Below are positions 50,805 to 57,854 of a stretch of 64,000 bases of DNA, piece by piece. The DNA is taken from assembly GCA_963640855.1 (NCBI GenBank), contig CAVIAJ010000004.1:46892-110891 (forward strand). The letters are read 5' to 3'. Origin of the DNA: Methanarcanum sp963640855. Its GTDB lineage: Archaea > Thermoplasmatota > Thermoplasmata > Methanomassiliicoccales > Methanomethylophilaceae. A model generated the notes under the pieces. That model searched no databases. It saw nothing but the letters and a program-made list of their open reading frames with translations, and was not told where the DNA came from. The position numbers and the translations under genes were made by a program. Position 1 is the first letter of the stretch; each line of letters begins with the position of its first letter.

Positions 50805-51577
50805 GCGGATTTCATCAGTCCGTCGACCATTTCGGGCGTAAGATCTACAAGATACAGTTCTTTCATCTCTTCGGGTGTTACCAATCTGTACCCGGTGTTT
50901 TCGGAATTGAGCACAGGCGTCTTTCCCGATGCATCGAACATAAACGGATAAACTTCCCAAATGATGTTTCCTTCTCTGACGTATACAGGCTTGAGAGAAG
51001 CCTTCGGTTCGCCGACATCAATTCCCGTTTCCTCTTTGATTTCTCTTTTTGCCGTGGTAAGAATATCTTCGCCGTCTTCTTTCTTACCCGAAACAAGAGA
51101 CCAACGTCCGGGGTACGATCTTGAAGTATCGGGGCGGTGAAGCATCAGAATCTTTCCGTCAATGAGAACGACGGAAGATGCGGTTGTTTTTACGGTTACG
51201 TCATAAAGTTCCACTGTTCCCGAGTCTGCATCGATTGTTACTCTGTCTCCGTCGGAGATGAGAGTAACATCTATGCCGTCGACCATCGGAATCGATGAGA
51301 TTACGGCGCCTGTCGCGACGATTGTTTCTGCGGATTGATTGATTACGGCTGCGGGCGCTTTGCCGTGGGCTTTGAGATCGTACATCACGAAAGATCCTAC
51401 GGTACTTCCCTTTCCTCTCGGGAAGACGACAATCTTTCCTGCGAGATTTCCTCCGCGGCCTACTTTTACTTCGCCCGTGGAAGCTTCCACTCCGCCGAGG
51501 AAACTCAGCGGTTCGTCGATTTTGAGAACAATACCTTCCGCTTTTCCTTTGCAGATCGAACGTCCTCTGAAAATCAT
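50801..51577 (-). CDS. Phosphomevalonate dehydratase small subunit fused to a Nudix domain
   Basis: The protein has 258 residues. The first ~130 are the swivel domain of aconitase X (DUF126): MIFRGRSICKGKAEG, LAGKIVVFPRGKGSTVGSF with the active-site Ser region, and APAAVINQSAETIVATGAV. After a short linker comes a complete Nudix domain with GKKEDGEDILTTAKREIKEE-TGI, an exact match to the G-x5-E-x7-R-E-x2-E-E box. The small subunit normally ends after the first domain. The fusion could hydrolyse a diphosphate of the pathway; this is inference. Its start overlaps the large-subunit stop by four bases. Confidence 0.85.
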   Translation of the reverse strand: MIFRGRSICKGKAEGIVLKIDEPLSFLGGVEASTGEVKVGRGGNLAGKIVVFPRGKGSTVGSFVMYDLKAHGKAPAAVINQSAETIVATGAVISSIPMVDGIDVTLISDGDRVTIDADSGTVELYDVTVKTTASSVVLIDGKILMLHRPDTSRSYPGRWSLVSGKKEDGEDILTTAKREIKEETGIDVGEPKASLKPVYVREGNIIWEVYPFMFDASGKTPVLNSENTGYRLVTPEEMKELYLVDLTPEMVDGLMKSA

Positions 51578-52749
51578 TCTATCACCTTCAGCAACTGTGC
51601 GATATCTTCGCACATAACCTTCTGAGAACATAATGTGGGAAGGTAATTACCTGCTTTGCATGAGTTTGTACCTGTCCTGGAGAATGTTCCTTCGATAGGT
51701 GAAACGACCATACATGTATCTGCGAGAACAGGACCGAATTCTTCCATGATTTTTACGTCTTCGGGGCACCTGGCTCTTACCGCTTCCGATGTGCAAAACC
51801 ATATCTCCACGTCGGATCTTTTCTTCTTTTTGCCCTTAAGTAAAGATGCAATTTCATGCATTTCCTTCTCGGTAAGATGGGGACATCCTATTGCAATCAG
51901 CTGAATATCATCGGTTGTGTTCATCTTTTCGTAAGCGTCTCTGAGTTCTTTCTCTCCGATATGAATCACTTCCAAATCGGATACGTCGAAATCTTTTGCT
52001 TCCGGTGTTACACGTTCGACGTGGAACATTGCAACAGCTCCCGCGGCTGCCATGGCAGCCGCCATGGTCTTACCTTCTTCCATTCCGGGTTTTATTCCTC
52101 TGTAGTAAGGAATACCTCCTCCGATAACGGAACCGACTGCCTGACCTAAGAGAGAATGGGAAAACAGCGTATTGGGAATGTCTGCATCGATAACAACGGT
52201 GGGTGCTCTGTTTTCTTTGATATGTAATCCATAACATGCCGTTTTTCCTAAGATTGCGGCTGCAAGTGCACCGGGGCCTCCTTCTCTGTTTGTCCTCGCT
52301 CCTATGAACGAATTGACATAAGATAAAGCGGAAGATTCCGCCCATGCGACATGATCTCCGAGTTTGGGAACGTTAACTCCGTCATAAGGAGTGCAGGAAC
52401 AGGTTGTTTTGATGCCCATCGCACCGTATAAATCGATAATGCGCTGCTGTTTTTCGGCAAATGCTTCGGGAATGTGCATTTCCTTCCATCTTTTTCTGTC
52501 CATTCCGACAGGATTCAACGTAGAAGGAACTCTGACCTTCGCACCGCCTTTTACCATATCTTCGAGATAAAGCAGTCCTCCGTCACCGATAGTCTTGTAA
52601 GACGCACCAGAAAGATGTGCGGACGTAATGTCAACAAGGCCGTCTGCGCCGTATATCTTCCCAAGTGCCACGATCAGTTCCATGGCCTTCTGGGCACCCT
52701 CTCCGTTTTCACCGTCGAGGATTGCCTGCTCCTCTCTCGTAAGATCCAT
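51574..52749 (-). CDS. Phosphomevalonate dehydratase large subunit (aconitase X)
   Basis: This 391-residue protein of the DUF521/aconitase X family has ITSAHLSGASYKTIGDGG near residue 41, CSCTPYDGVN with the cluster cysteines, and AWAESSALSYVNSFIGARTN and GPGALAAAILGKTACYG. In the archaeal mevalonate route the two-subunit enzyme dehydrates mevalonate 5-phosphate to trans-anhydromevalonate 5-phosphate. The assignment rests on the family and on the small subunit gene that overlaps it. Confidence 0.9.
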   Translation of the reverse strand: MDLTREEQAILDGENGEGAQKAMELIVALGKIYGADGLVDITSAHLSGASYKTIGDGGLLYLEDMVKGGAKVRVPSTLNPVGMDRKRWKEMHIPEAFAEKQQRIIDLYGAMGIKTTCSCTPYDGVNVPKLGDHVAWAESSALSYVNSFIGARTNREGGPGALAAAILGKTACYGLHIKENRAPTVVIDADIPNTLFSHSLLGQAVGSVIGGGIPYYRGIKPGMEEGKTMAAAMAAAGAVAMFHVERVTPEAKDFDVSDLEVIHIGEKELRDAYEKMNTTDDIQLIAIGCPHLTEKEMHEIASLLKGKKKKRSDVEIWFCTSEAVRARCPEDVKIMEEFGPVLADTCMVVSPIEGTFSRTGTNSCKAGNYLPTLCSQKVMCEDIAQLLKVIE

Positions 52750-52787
52750 ACTGCCGCGAACATCTTACTGATAAATAGCGTTAATGT

Positions 52788-53300
52788 TCAGCGTCTGCCG
52801 TTGTGAATGTCTTCGTAGGCTTCTACGGTGTTACGCATCTCGTCTGCGGTGAGTTTTCCGAGGACATACATGGAATCGAAAGGTGCATCGTCTGAAATGA
52901 GTGTTATTCCGGGATTGATACATCCGTTCCTTTCATAGAAATCCTGACGCCTGACTCTCATTTCGTAATCTTCCGCATCTCTGTCTTTGGGTTCCACGAC
53001 AAGAAACACTCTGCTGTCGGAATGTGCTTCTCTTATGCAGTTGATTAATTTGGATCCGTATCCTTTGCAGCGTACTTCCGGTATTGTCGCCATATAGACC
53101 CAAAAAGTACATCCGTTCTGCGTGAAACTGAACGTAAATCCTATAAATTTACCGTCGTCACGGTATTCCGTGAGTCTTCCGCCTCTTCCGAACGTTCTTC
53201 TGATGTTTTCTTCAGGTACCTTCTCTATCTCCGAAAACGATGAAGAATACAATTCGGAGATTTCCGGCGTGAATTCGTTAACGACGTTGGAAGTCAGCAT
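52788..53300 (-). CDS. GNAT acetyltransferase
   Basis: The 170 residues carry the GNAT acetyl-CoA region VYMATIPEVRCKGYGSKLIN with R-x-x-G-x-G, followed by FLVVEPKDRD and RRQDFYERNGCIN. These are the standard strand 4, helix 3 and strand 5 parts. The substrate is unknown. It has its own hairpin-bounded upstream region; the next upstream gene on the same strand is the Cys-rich micropeptide. Confidence 0.82.
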   Translation of the reverse strand: MLTSNVVNEFTPEISELYSSSFSEIEKVPEENIRRTFGRGGRLTEYRDDGKFIGFTFSFTQNGCTFWVYMATIPEVRCKGYGSKLINCIREAHSDSRVFLVVEPKDRDAEDYEMRVRRQDFYERNGCINPGITLISDDAPFDSMYVLGKLTADEMRNTVEAYEDIHNGRR

Positions 53301-53353
53301 ACCGGAGAGTATGTCCGGTAAGTAGATAAGAACATATCATCGTGAGAATCTGT

Positions 53354-53378
53354 GTACGGGGGATTTCTCCCCCGTACG
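53354..53378 (-). terminator. Hairpin terminator after the Cys-rich small gene
   Basis: GTACGGGGG pairs with CCCCCGTAC around ATTTCTC-type bases. It lies between the small gene's stop and the GNAT start. Confidence 0.6.
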
Positions 53379-53396
53379 GTTAAAGATATTGCACAT

Positions 53397-53549
53397 TCAC
53401 TGGTCGGTCCATTCGATGTTCCTGAGACAGAACGGGAGTTTGTTTTTCTTCTCCCTGTGGAATGCGACGCAGTCGCGGCACTTCCCGTGTCTGGGGCAGT
53501 CCGCTTTGGGGCATGTGCATGATTCCTCTATGCCGTTGTATCCGCACAT
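53397..53549 (-). CDS. Small cysteine-rich protein (50 residues)
   Basis: The frame reads MCGYNGIEESCTCPKADCPR, then HGKCRDCVAFH and a basic part ending LPFCLRNIEWTDQ. The spacing C-x-C-x4-C-x4-C-x2-C-x3-H plus a later Cys is typical of small metal-binding proteins in anaerobes (DUF6485-like). Its function is unknown. Start and stop are clear, and a hairpin terminator follows. Confidence 0.7.
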   Translation of the reverse strand: MCGYNGIEESCTCPKADCPRHGKCRDCVAFHREKKNKLPFCLRNIEWTDQ

Positions 53550-53582
53550 AGTTTCTGATATTGCGGACTGACGGTTTAATGC

Positions 53583-54104
53583 TTACAGTTCGATGACGAT
53601 GTCATTCAGAGATTTTCTCTTTGAATGCATCGGACCGGGCTGTGCATCGTCCGCAGGATAACCTATCGGAAGGAGATGTTTGATTTCTGTGCCTTCGGGT
53701 ATACCGAATTCCTTTGCGATTTCTTTGGGTTCGAAATAACCGACCCAACAGGAACCGAGACCCAGAGCCTGTGCCTGAAGCATCATGTGATCTATTACTA
53801 TCGATGTATCGGTGTATGAGTAATCCTTTCCGCTGAAGGGACTCGTACAGCATTCTCCGAATACCGCACCGACCAAAAGAACGAGAGGAGCGTCGAATGT
53901 CATCTCCGTGATCTTTCTGATACGTGCGAGAGCATCCCTGCTTTTGAGAACATATATTCTGAACGGCTGGGTGTTTTTTGCAGTGGGTGCAACCCTTGCG
54001 GCTTCGAGAATCATCTTTATTTTTTCATCCTCGACTGGGCTGTCGCTGTATTTTCTGACGGAATATCTCTGTCTGATTAATTCCGAAAAATCGATTCCGC
54101 ACAT
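53583..54104 (-). CDS. Nitroreductase-family flavoprotein
   Basis: This 173-residue protein has the FMN-binding RQRYSVRKYSDSPVE near the start, ARVAPTAKNTQPFRIYV, DTSIVIDHMMLQAQALGLGS and CWVGYFEPKEIAKEFGIPEG. The family reduces nitro groups, quinones or flavins with NAD(P)H. It is a single gene here, without neighbours that hint at the substrate. Confidence 0.92.
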   Translation of the reverse strand: MCGIDFSELIRQRYSVRKYSDSPVEDEKIKMILEAARVAPTAKNTQPFRIYVLKSRDALARIRKITEMTFDAPLVLLVGAVFGECCTSPFSGKDYSYTDTSIVIDHMMLQAQALGLGSCWVGYFEPKEIAKEFGIPEGTEIKHLLPIGYPADDAQPGPMHSKRKSLNDIVIEL

Positions 54105-54311
54105 AGTCTGTGTAAATGCAATTCAATGTAATAATTTCTGCCTTCATAGGAAGGTATTATATCATAGTTCTTACGATACCTATGGAAACACAAAGGAATA
54201 TCGGATTTTTATTTATAATAAAAATACGGAGTCGGATGAGTTCGTCCCCTTTGTGTCGTCTGAGAATTCGGTTATTTAACGAAACCCAGACAGTCAAACG
54301 GAGGTATAAAA

Positions 54312-54479
54312 ATGGAGGTTACGAAAATCGGCGTATTGATGGTAATAGGCACAATCCTCCTTATCGCTGCGGCAGCTATAGGGTTCAGCGGAGACATCAT
54401 ACTCTGTTCGTTTTTCTGCATTTTGGCCTTCATCTGCATGCTGTACGCAGAGAACATCAGAACACGCAGGGAAGAGTAA
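54312..54479 (+). CDS. Small membrane protein with two helices (55 residues)
   Basis: The frame reads MEVTKIGVLMVIGTILLIAA, a turn FSGD, a second helix IILCSFFCILAFICMLY and a charged end NIRTRREE. GGAGGT lies nine bases before the start, a strong ribosome-binding site for this window. No family is recognised. Confidence 0.6.
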   Translation: MEVTKIGVLMVIGTILLIAAAAIGFSGDIILCSFFCILAFICMLYAENIRTRREE

Positions 54480-54795
54480 TTTTCCCCTGATTGTTTCGGT
54501 TTTACTGCGTTATCTGGGTGTATCTGTTATTTCTCCGCAGGATATTATCTTCATAGGTAAGATGACGGTGCTGTATCATATGACGGCCGGATTGTGAATT
54601 GTCGGAATAGTTCCGTCGGCCGATATGAAAAACTCAGGCGCAGGCGTTTGAATGTGCTCTGCGATACATGTGTCGAATGCGGAAATACTGAAAGTATCCG
54701 CGCAGAAAATCCCGCAATTCTGAAATAATTTCGGTCAGCATCTGTGATTTGTCAAGCATACTGTGTTCGGGATAATCCCGAACACATCCCGATAT
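54480..54795. other. Gene-free stretch
   Basis: I see no gene in these 316 bases. The only clear feature is a 10-bp hairpin at its right end, GTGTTCGGGA/TCCCGAACAC at 54763-54785, which would end the converging minus-strand transcript. Confidence 0.5.
54763..54785 (-). terminator. Hairpin after the cupin gene
   Basis: GTGTTCGGGA pairs perfectly with TCCCGAACAC around TAA, 11 bases beyond the stop. Confidence 0.65.
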
Positions 54796-55530
54796 TCAGT
54801 CAAGTTTACTGTATTCCCCATCGGAAACGGGTTCGCACCATTCGTTATCGGTTTCTTCTCCGGGACATTCCAATGCAATGTGCGAGAACCAACTGTCTTT
54901 CGCCGCTCCGTGCCAATGCTTTACATTCGCAGGAATAGTTACAACATCTCCGGGATGAAGTTCACGAGGTTCTTTTCCCTCTTCTGCGTACCATCCGCGA
55001 CCGTCGGTACACAGTAAAATCTGCCCTCCGCCCGATTTTGCGTGATGAATGTGCCAATTATTACGGCATCCCGGTTCGAAGGTGACGTTTGCCATGAAAA
55101 CGGTTTTCTTAGGATCCGTGAGAGGTTTCAGATAGGAATTTCCTGTGAAGTATTTTGCATAGGCAGTATTCGGTTCTCCGAGACCGAACATACCTCCGCA
55201 TTTTCCGTCACCGTCGGAATAGACTTCGACGGCTTTCCTGAAAGCTGCCCATGCATTCGGCCATCCGGCGTAGAATGCGACATGTGTCAGAATGCCTGCC
55301 ATTTCATCCTTTGTGACACCGTTTTCCTTTGCGGAACGGAGATGATATTCGAAAGAAGAATCAATCATTCCTTTTGCGACGAGTGTCGTAACCGTCAGCA
55401 TAGAACGGATTTTCGGATTCAGAATATCGTCCGACCACACCTCTCCGAATAACACGTCATCATTGATTTCCGCGAATTTCGGTGCGAAATCACCTAATGC
55501 TTCTCTTCCTGCCGTCTGTTTGATCTTCAT
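54796..55530 (-). CDS. Carboxymuconolactone decarboxylase-like/cupin fusion
   Basis: The protein has 244 residues. The first ~110 match the CMD/AhpD-like fold (DDILNPKIRSMLTVTTLVAK, EYHLRSAKENGVTKDEMAGI, HVAFYAGWPNAWAAF). The last ~115 form a cupin with NWHIHHAKSGGGQILLCTDG and HPGDVVTIPANVKHWHGA, which supplies a His-His-His metal site. This fusion is widespread in anaerobes; its substrate is not known. TTTATAAAA lies upstream on the minus strand, and a tandem repeat array lies beyond that. Confidence 0.87.
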   Translation of the reverse strand: MKIKQTAGREALGDFAPKFAEINDDVLFGEVWSDDILNPKIRSMLTVTTLVAKGMIDSSFEYHLRSAKENGVTKDEMAGILTHVAFYAGWPNAWAAFRKAVEVYSDGDGKCGGMFGLGEPNTAYAKYFTGNSYLKPLTDPKKTVFMANVTFEPGCRNNWHIHHAKSGGGQILLCTDGRGWYAEEGKEPRELHPGDVVTIPANVKHWHGAAKDSWFSHIALECPGEETDNEWCEPVSDGEYSKLD

Positions 55531-55629
55531 ACAGATGCCTCGTTTGATGATGATTACGTTGATTCTTCGGGTTTTATAAATTTTTTAACCACTGGGACAA
55601 AGTGAGAACGAACAGGGTTGTAGAAAGAG

Positions 55630-55711
55630 CTATGGTAAAACTATGATAAAACTAGGGTAAAACTAGGTAAAACTAGGTAAAACTAGGGTAAAACTAGGGT
55701 AAAACTAGGGG
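55630..55711. repeat. Tandem TAAAACTAGGG minisatellite
   Basis: About seven units of 10-11 bases (TAAAACTAGGG, with TAAAACTAGG and TAAAACTATGA variants) stand in a row. They lie between the cupin gene promoter and the 3' end of tRNA-Arg. The units differ by one base in the G run, as expected from slippage. Confidence 0.85.
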
Positions 55712-55777
55712 CGTAAATACAATTGAAATAATGATGATTTATCTAAATCAACTGCGATATGACAAAAACATCCGTTT

Positions 55778-55854
55778 TGGCGGACCTGCCGGGATTCGAA
55801 CCCGGGTCTAGAGCTCCGGAGGCTCCGATGCTATCCAGGCTATACTACAGGTCC
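55778..55854 (-). tRNA. tRNA-Arg(CCG), CCA encoded
   Basis: Read on the minus strand, GGACCTG pairs with CAGGTCC (7 bp), followed by G and CCA. The anticodon arm is GGAGC-CTCCGGA-GCTCT, giving anticodon CCG. The T arm is CCGGG-TTCGAAT-CCCGG. The D arm (GTATAGCCTGGATAGCAT) has a weak stem. A CTTATTTATC box lies just upstream. It follows the ribosomal protein S27ae gene. Confidence 0.9.
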
Positions 55855-55972
55855 GTTGATAAATAAGAAGAACAGAAGGAGTTGAGAAGGTAATGGGTTT
55901 AGCCCGTCGATGAACCGGGCGATCCTGAGTCTCCGCTTGAGAGGGAGGAGACCGAATGAAGATTTTCCTTCC

Positions 55973-56149
55973 TTACTCTTTCTTCGTGAACTCAGTGTAT
56001 CCGCATTTTCCGCAGGATACACGGTCACCGTGTGTTGCCATGAACACACCGGGTCCGCACTTGGGGCAGACGGGTTTTGTCCTCGCTCCGTCCTTGTATG
56101 CGTCTCCCTTCTTAACTGAACCTTTCTTGGGTGCTGCTTTCGCTGCCAT
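55973..56149 (-). CDS. rps27ae: Ribosomal protein S27ae
   Basis: This 58-residue protein begins MAAKAAPKKGSVKKGDAY. CPKCGPGVFMATHGDRVSCG carries the zinc ribbon, completed by KCGYTEF. It is the small-subunit protein eS31. It lies five bases after rps24e in the usual archaeal order. Confidence 0.95.
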   Translation of the reverse strand: MAAKAAPKKGSVKKGDAYKDGARTKPVCPKCGPGVFMATHGDRVSCGKCGYTEFTKKE

Positions 56150-56154
56150 TTAAA

Positions 56155-56475
56155 TCACTGTCCCTCTTCGGCCTCGGGTGCCTTGTATGCGGGCTTCTGG
56201 ATGCCGTTCCTCTTGAGGATGTATTCGGGCTCGATTGCCTGTGCGTCCTCTTTCGTTGCGTATACTTTTGCGTAGCCCTTGGAGAGTCCGCTGCCGTAGA
56301 CGCTGTCGATGTTGTTGAGAACGACTGTGTCTCTCTTTGCATCCAGTTTCTTTGCGAGCTCATCCACAACTGCTCCTTTGCTGGGTGTGGATTCGCCCTT
56401 GTGGTCGATTGTGAAACGAACCTCTGTCCTCTTAAGGAGAAGGTTCTTTTTCTTTTCGTTGATTTCCATCTTCAT
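56155..56475 (-). CDS. rps24e: Ribosomal protein S24e
   Basis: The 106 residues start MKMEINEKKKNLLLKRTEVR. FTIDHKGESTPSKGAVVDEL and SGLSKGYAKVYATKEDA are the family's core. The Met at 56475 overlaps the stop of the dephospho-CoA kinase gene (ATGA). Other Met codons lie two codons downstream and eight codons upstream. Confidence 0.95.
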   Translation of the reverse strand: MKMEINEKKKNLLLKRTEVRFTIDHKGESTPSKGAVVDELAKKLDAKRDTVVLNNIDSVYGSGLSKGYAKVYATKEDAQAIEPEYILKRNGIQKPAYKAPEAEEGQ

Positions 56476-56972
56476 TCGAAGTCCTCCATCATATCCCAAA
56501 GCTGTTTTACTTTGGTGCGGATGTTACTGTCCGTGGTGACACGCATCATCCCTTTGCCCGGCCAACCGTAGATTATCTCGTATCCGTCGGGAGCACAGAG
56601 GATACACGGCATCAGCGCCAGATCCTCTTCCCCTTCGACACGGATTATCCCCGGTCCTCCGGTAATTGCGTTTTTTACGGCATTTTCAAGCTCACGGGTT
56701 ACCGTACCCGCAGGATTGACGACAACCTTCTCTTCCAGCCTGTGACTTTCGACATAGGCGGCGAACCCGGTCATCTCATGTCTCTCCGTATATCCGTCGT
56801 AGACGGACAGGAGAGGCACTATGCCGTTCCTCCTCACTGTCAGCGATACCACATCGCCGACGGTGATCATTTTCTGAGCGTCAATGTGTCTGAGTTCCGC
56901 TTCTTCGATATCCGTGCCTATAGGTTCCTTGAAGGCCTGTATTTTTCCTTCGGGAATCCTGCGGCCGGACAT
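56472..56972 (-). CDS. GTP-dependent dephospho-CoA kinase (DUF359)
   Basis: This 166-residue protein catalyses the last step of coenzyme A synthesis in archaea. It matches DUF359, with ITVGDVVSLTV, VVVNPAGTVTRELENAV and IRVEGEEDLALMPCILCAPD, the acidic nucleotide-binding part. The family was long linked to RNA polymerase operons because of this fixed position between spt4 and rps24e, as here. Confidence 0.88.
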   Translation of the reverse strand: MSGRRIPEGKIQAFKEPIGTDIEEAELRHIDAQKMITVGDVVSLTVRRNGIVPLLSVYDGYTERHEMTGFAAYVESHRLEEKVVVNPAGTVTRELENAVKNAITGGPGIIRVEGEEDLALMPCILCAPDGYEIIYGWPGKGMMRVTTDSNIRTKVKQLWDMMEDFE

Positions 56973-56977
56973 TCCGT

Positions 56978-57169
56978 TCAGCGAACCCTGAGGGCGTATT
57001 TTCCGTTGGCGGAAATGCCCATCTGTCTGGCGATATCGGATTTCTCATAATCGATGATTACGAGGTAACCCTGCCATTCTTTGGAGGTCTGTCCGCCGCA
57101 GCGGGGACATTTGTCGTCTTCCGAGATGAAGCTGCACTGTTTGCATGCTTTGTAGACGGGTCCGACCAT
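56978..57169 (-). CDS. spt4: Transcription elongation factor Spt4 (RpoE'')
   Basis: The 63 residues have ACKQCSFISEDDKCPRCGG, the zinc site, then SKEWQGYLVIIDYEKSDIA, which packs on Spt5. It forms the Spt4-Spt5 clamp on RNA polymerase. The start overlaps the stop of rpoE by one base. Confidence 0.95.
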   Translation of the reverse strand: MVGPVYKACKQCSFISEDDKCPRCGGQTSKEWQGYLVIIDYEKSDIARQMGISANGKYALRVR

Positions 57170-57732
57170 CAGGCCTCAGCCTCCTTCTTCCTTCTGTCTT
57201 CCTCGATCCAATCGAGTCTTCCGAGACCGGGCTGGCGCATGGTGAGTCCGATCTTACTGTCCTGAGGATTCTTCTCGTTCAGGTCGATACTTACGATCCT
57301 TGCCCTGACGATATCTCCGATGTTGAGAGTCCTTCCGGTGTCCTTACCGATAAGTCTCTGGTTTTCCGCATCGATATCCACACGGTCGTCGAGAACCTGA
57401 CTCACGTGGAGCAGTCCGTCGAGGGGACCGAATCTTACGAAAGCACCGAATTTGACGATCTCGACGACCTCTCCTTCGATAATTTCGTTCTCTTTGGGTT
57501 TGAATACGAGCTGGTTGAACCTTACGGTCTGATATACCGCACCGTCGCCGTGAACGATACGTCCGGGTCCCAAAGTCTCGACATCCTGAACAAGGACTGT
57601 GATTTCCTTGTTGGGTCCGATCTGTCCCTCGAACGATTCCCATGTGAGGGAGTCTATGACCTTGTCGATGTCCTCGCCCAGATCTGCTGGAGGTATGCGC
57701 ACTACCCTCTCGGCCTGTGTTATCATGTACAT
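57169..57732 (-). CDS. rpoE: DNA-directed RNA polymerase subunit Rpo7 (RpoE)
   Basis: This 187-residue stalk subunit has the N-terminal RNP-like domain (RVVRIPPADLGEDIDKVIDS) and an S1/OB domain (GEVVEIVKFGAFVRFGPLDG, LLHVSQVLDDRVDID). It guides nascent RNA and helps open the promoter. It is the first gene of the rpoE-spt4-dpck-rps24e-rps27ae operon. Two Met codons lie two positions apart at the start. Confidence 0.95.
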   Translation of the reverse strand: MYMITQAERVVRIPPADLGEDIDKVIDSLTWESFEGQIGPNKEITVLVQDVETLGPGRIVHGDGAVYQTVRFNQLVFKPKENEIIEGEVVEIVKFGAFVRFGPLDGLLHVSQVLDDRVDIDAENQRLIGKDTGRTLNIGDIVRARIVSIDLNEKNPQDSKIGLTMRQPGLGRLDWIEEDRRKKEAEA

Positions 57733-57823
57733 AGGATATCCTCTTGAATAAGTCGGAGATTAAAGCCCTCTTATATAAAAGTGATTACATGCACACGCGT
57801 GTCAGTATAATAGAATAAAGGAA

Positions 57824-57843
57824 AGGGGGTTTTTGAGCCCCCT
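57824..57843 (-). terminator. Terminator after the pyrophosphatase gene
   Basis: GGGGG and CCCCC pair around CTCAAAAA in the transcript direction, followed by a TTTCCTTT stretch. Confidence 0.65.
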
Positions 57844-57854
57844 GTTTACTGTTC

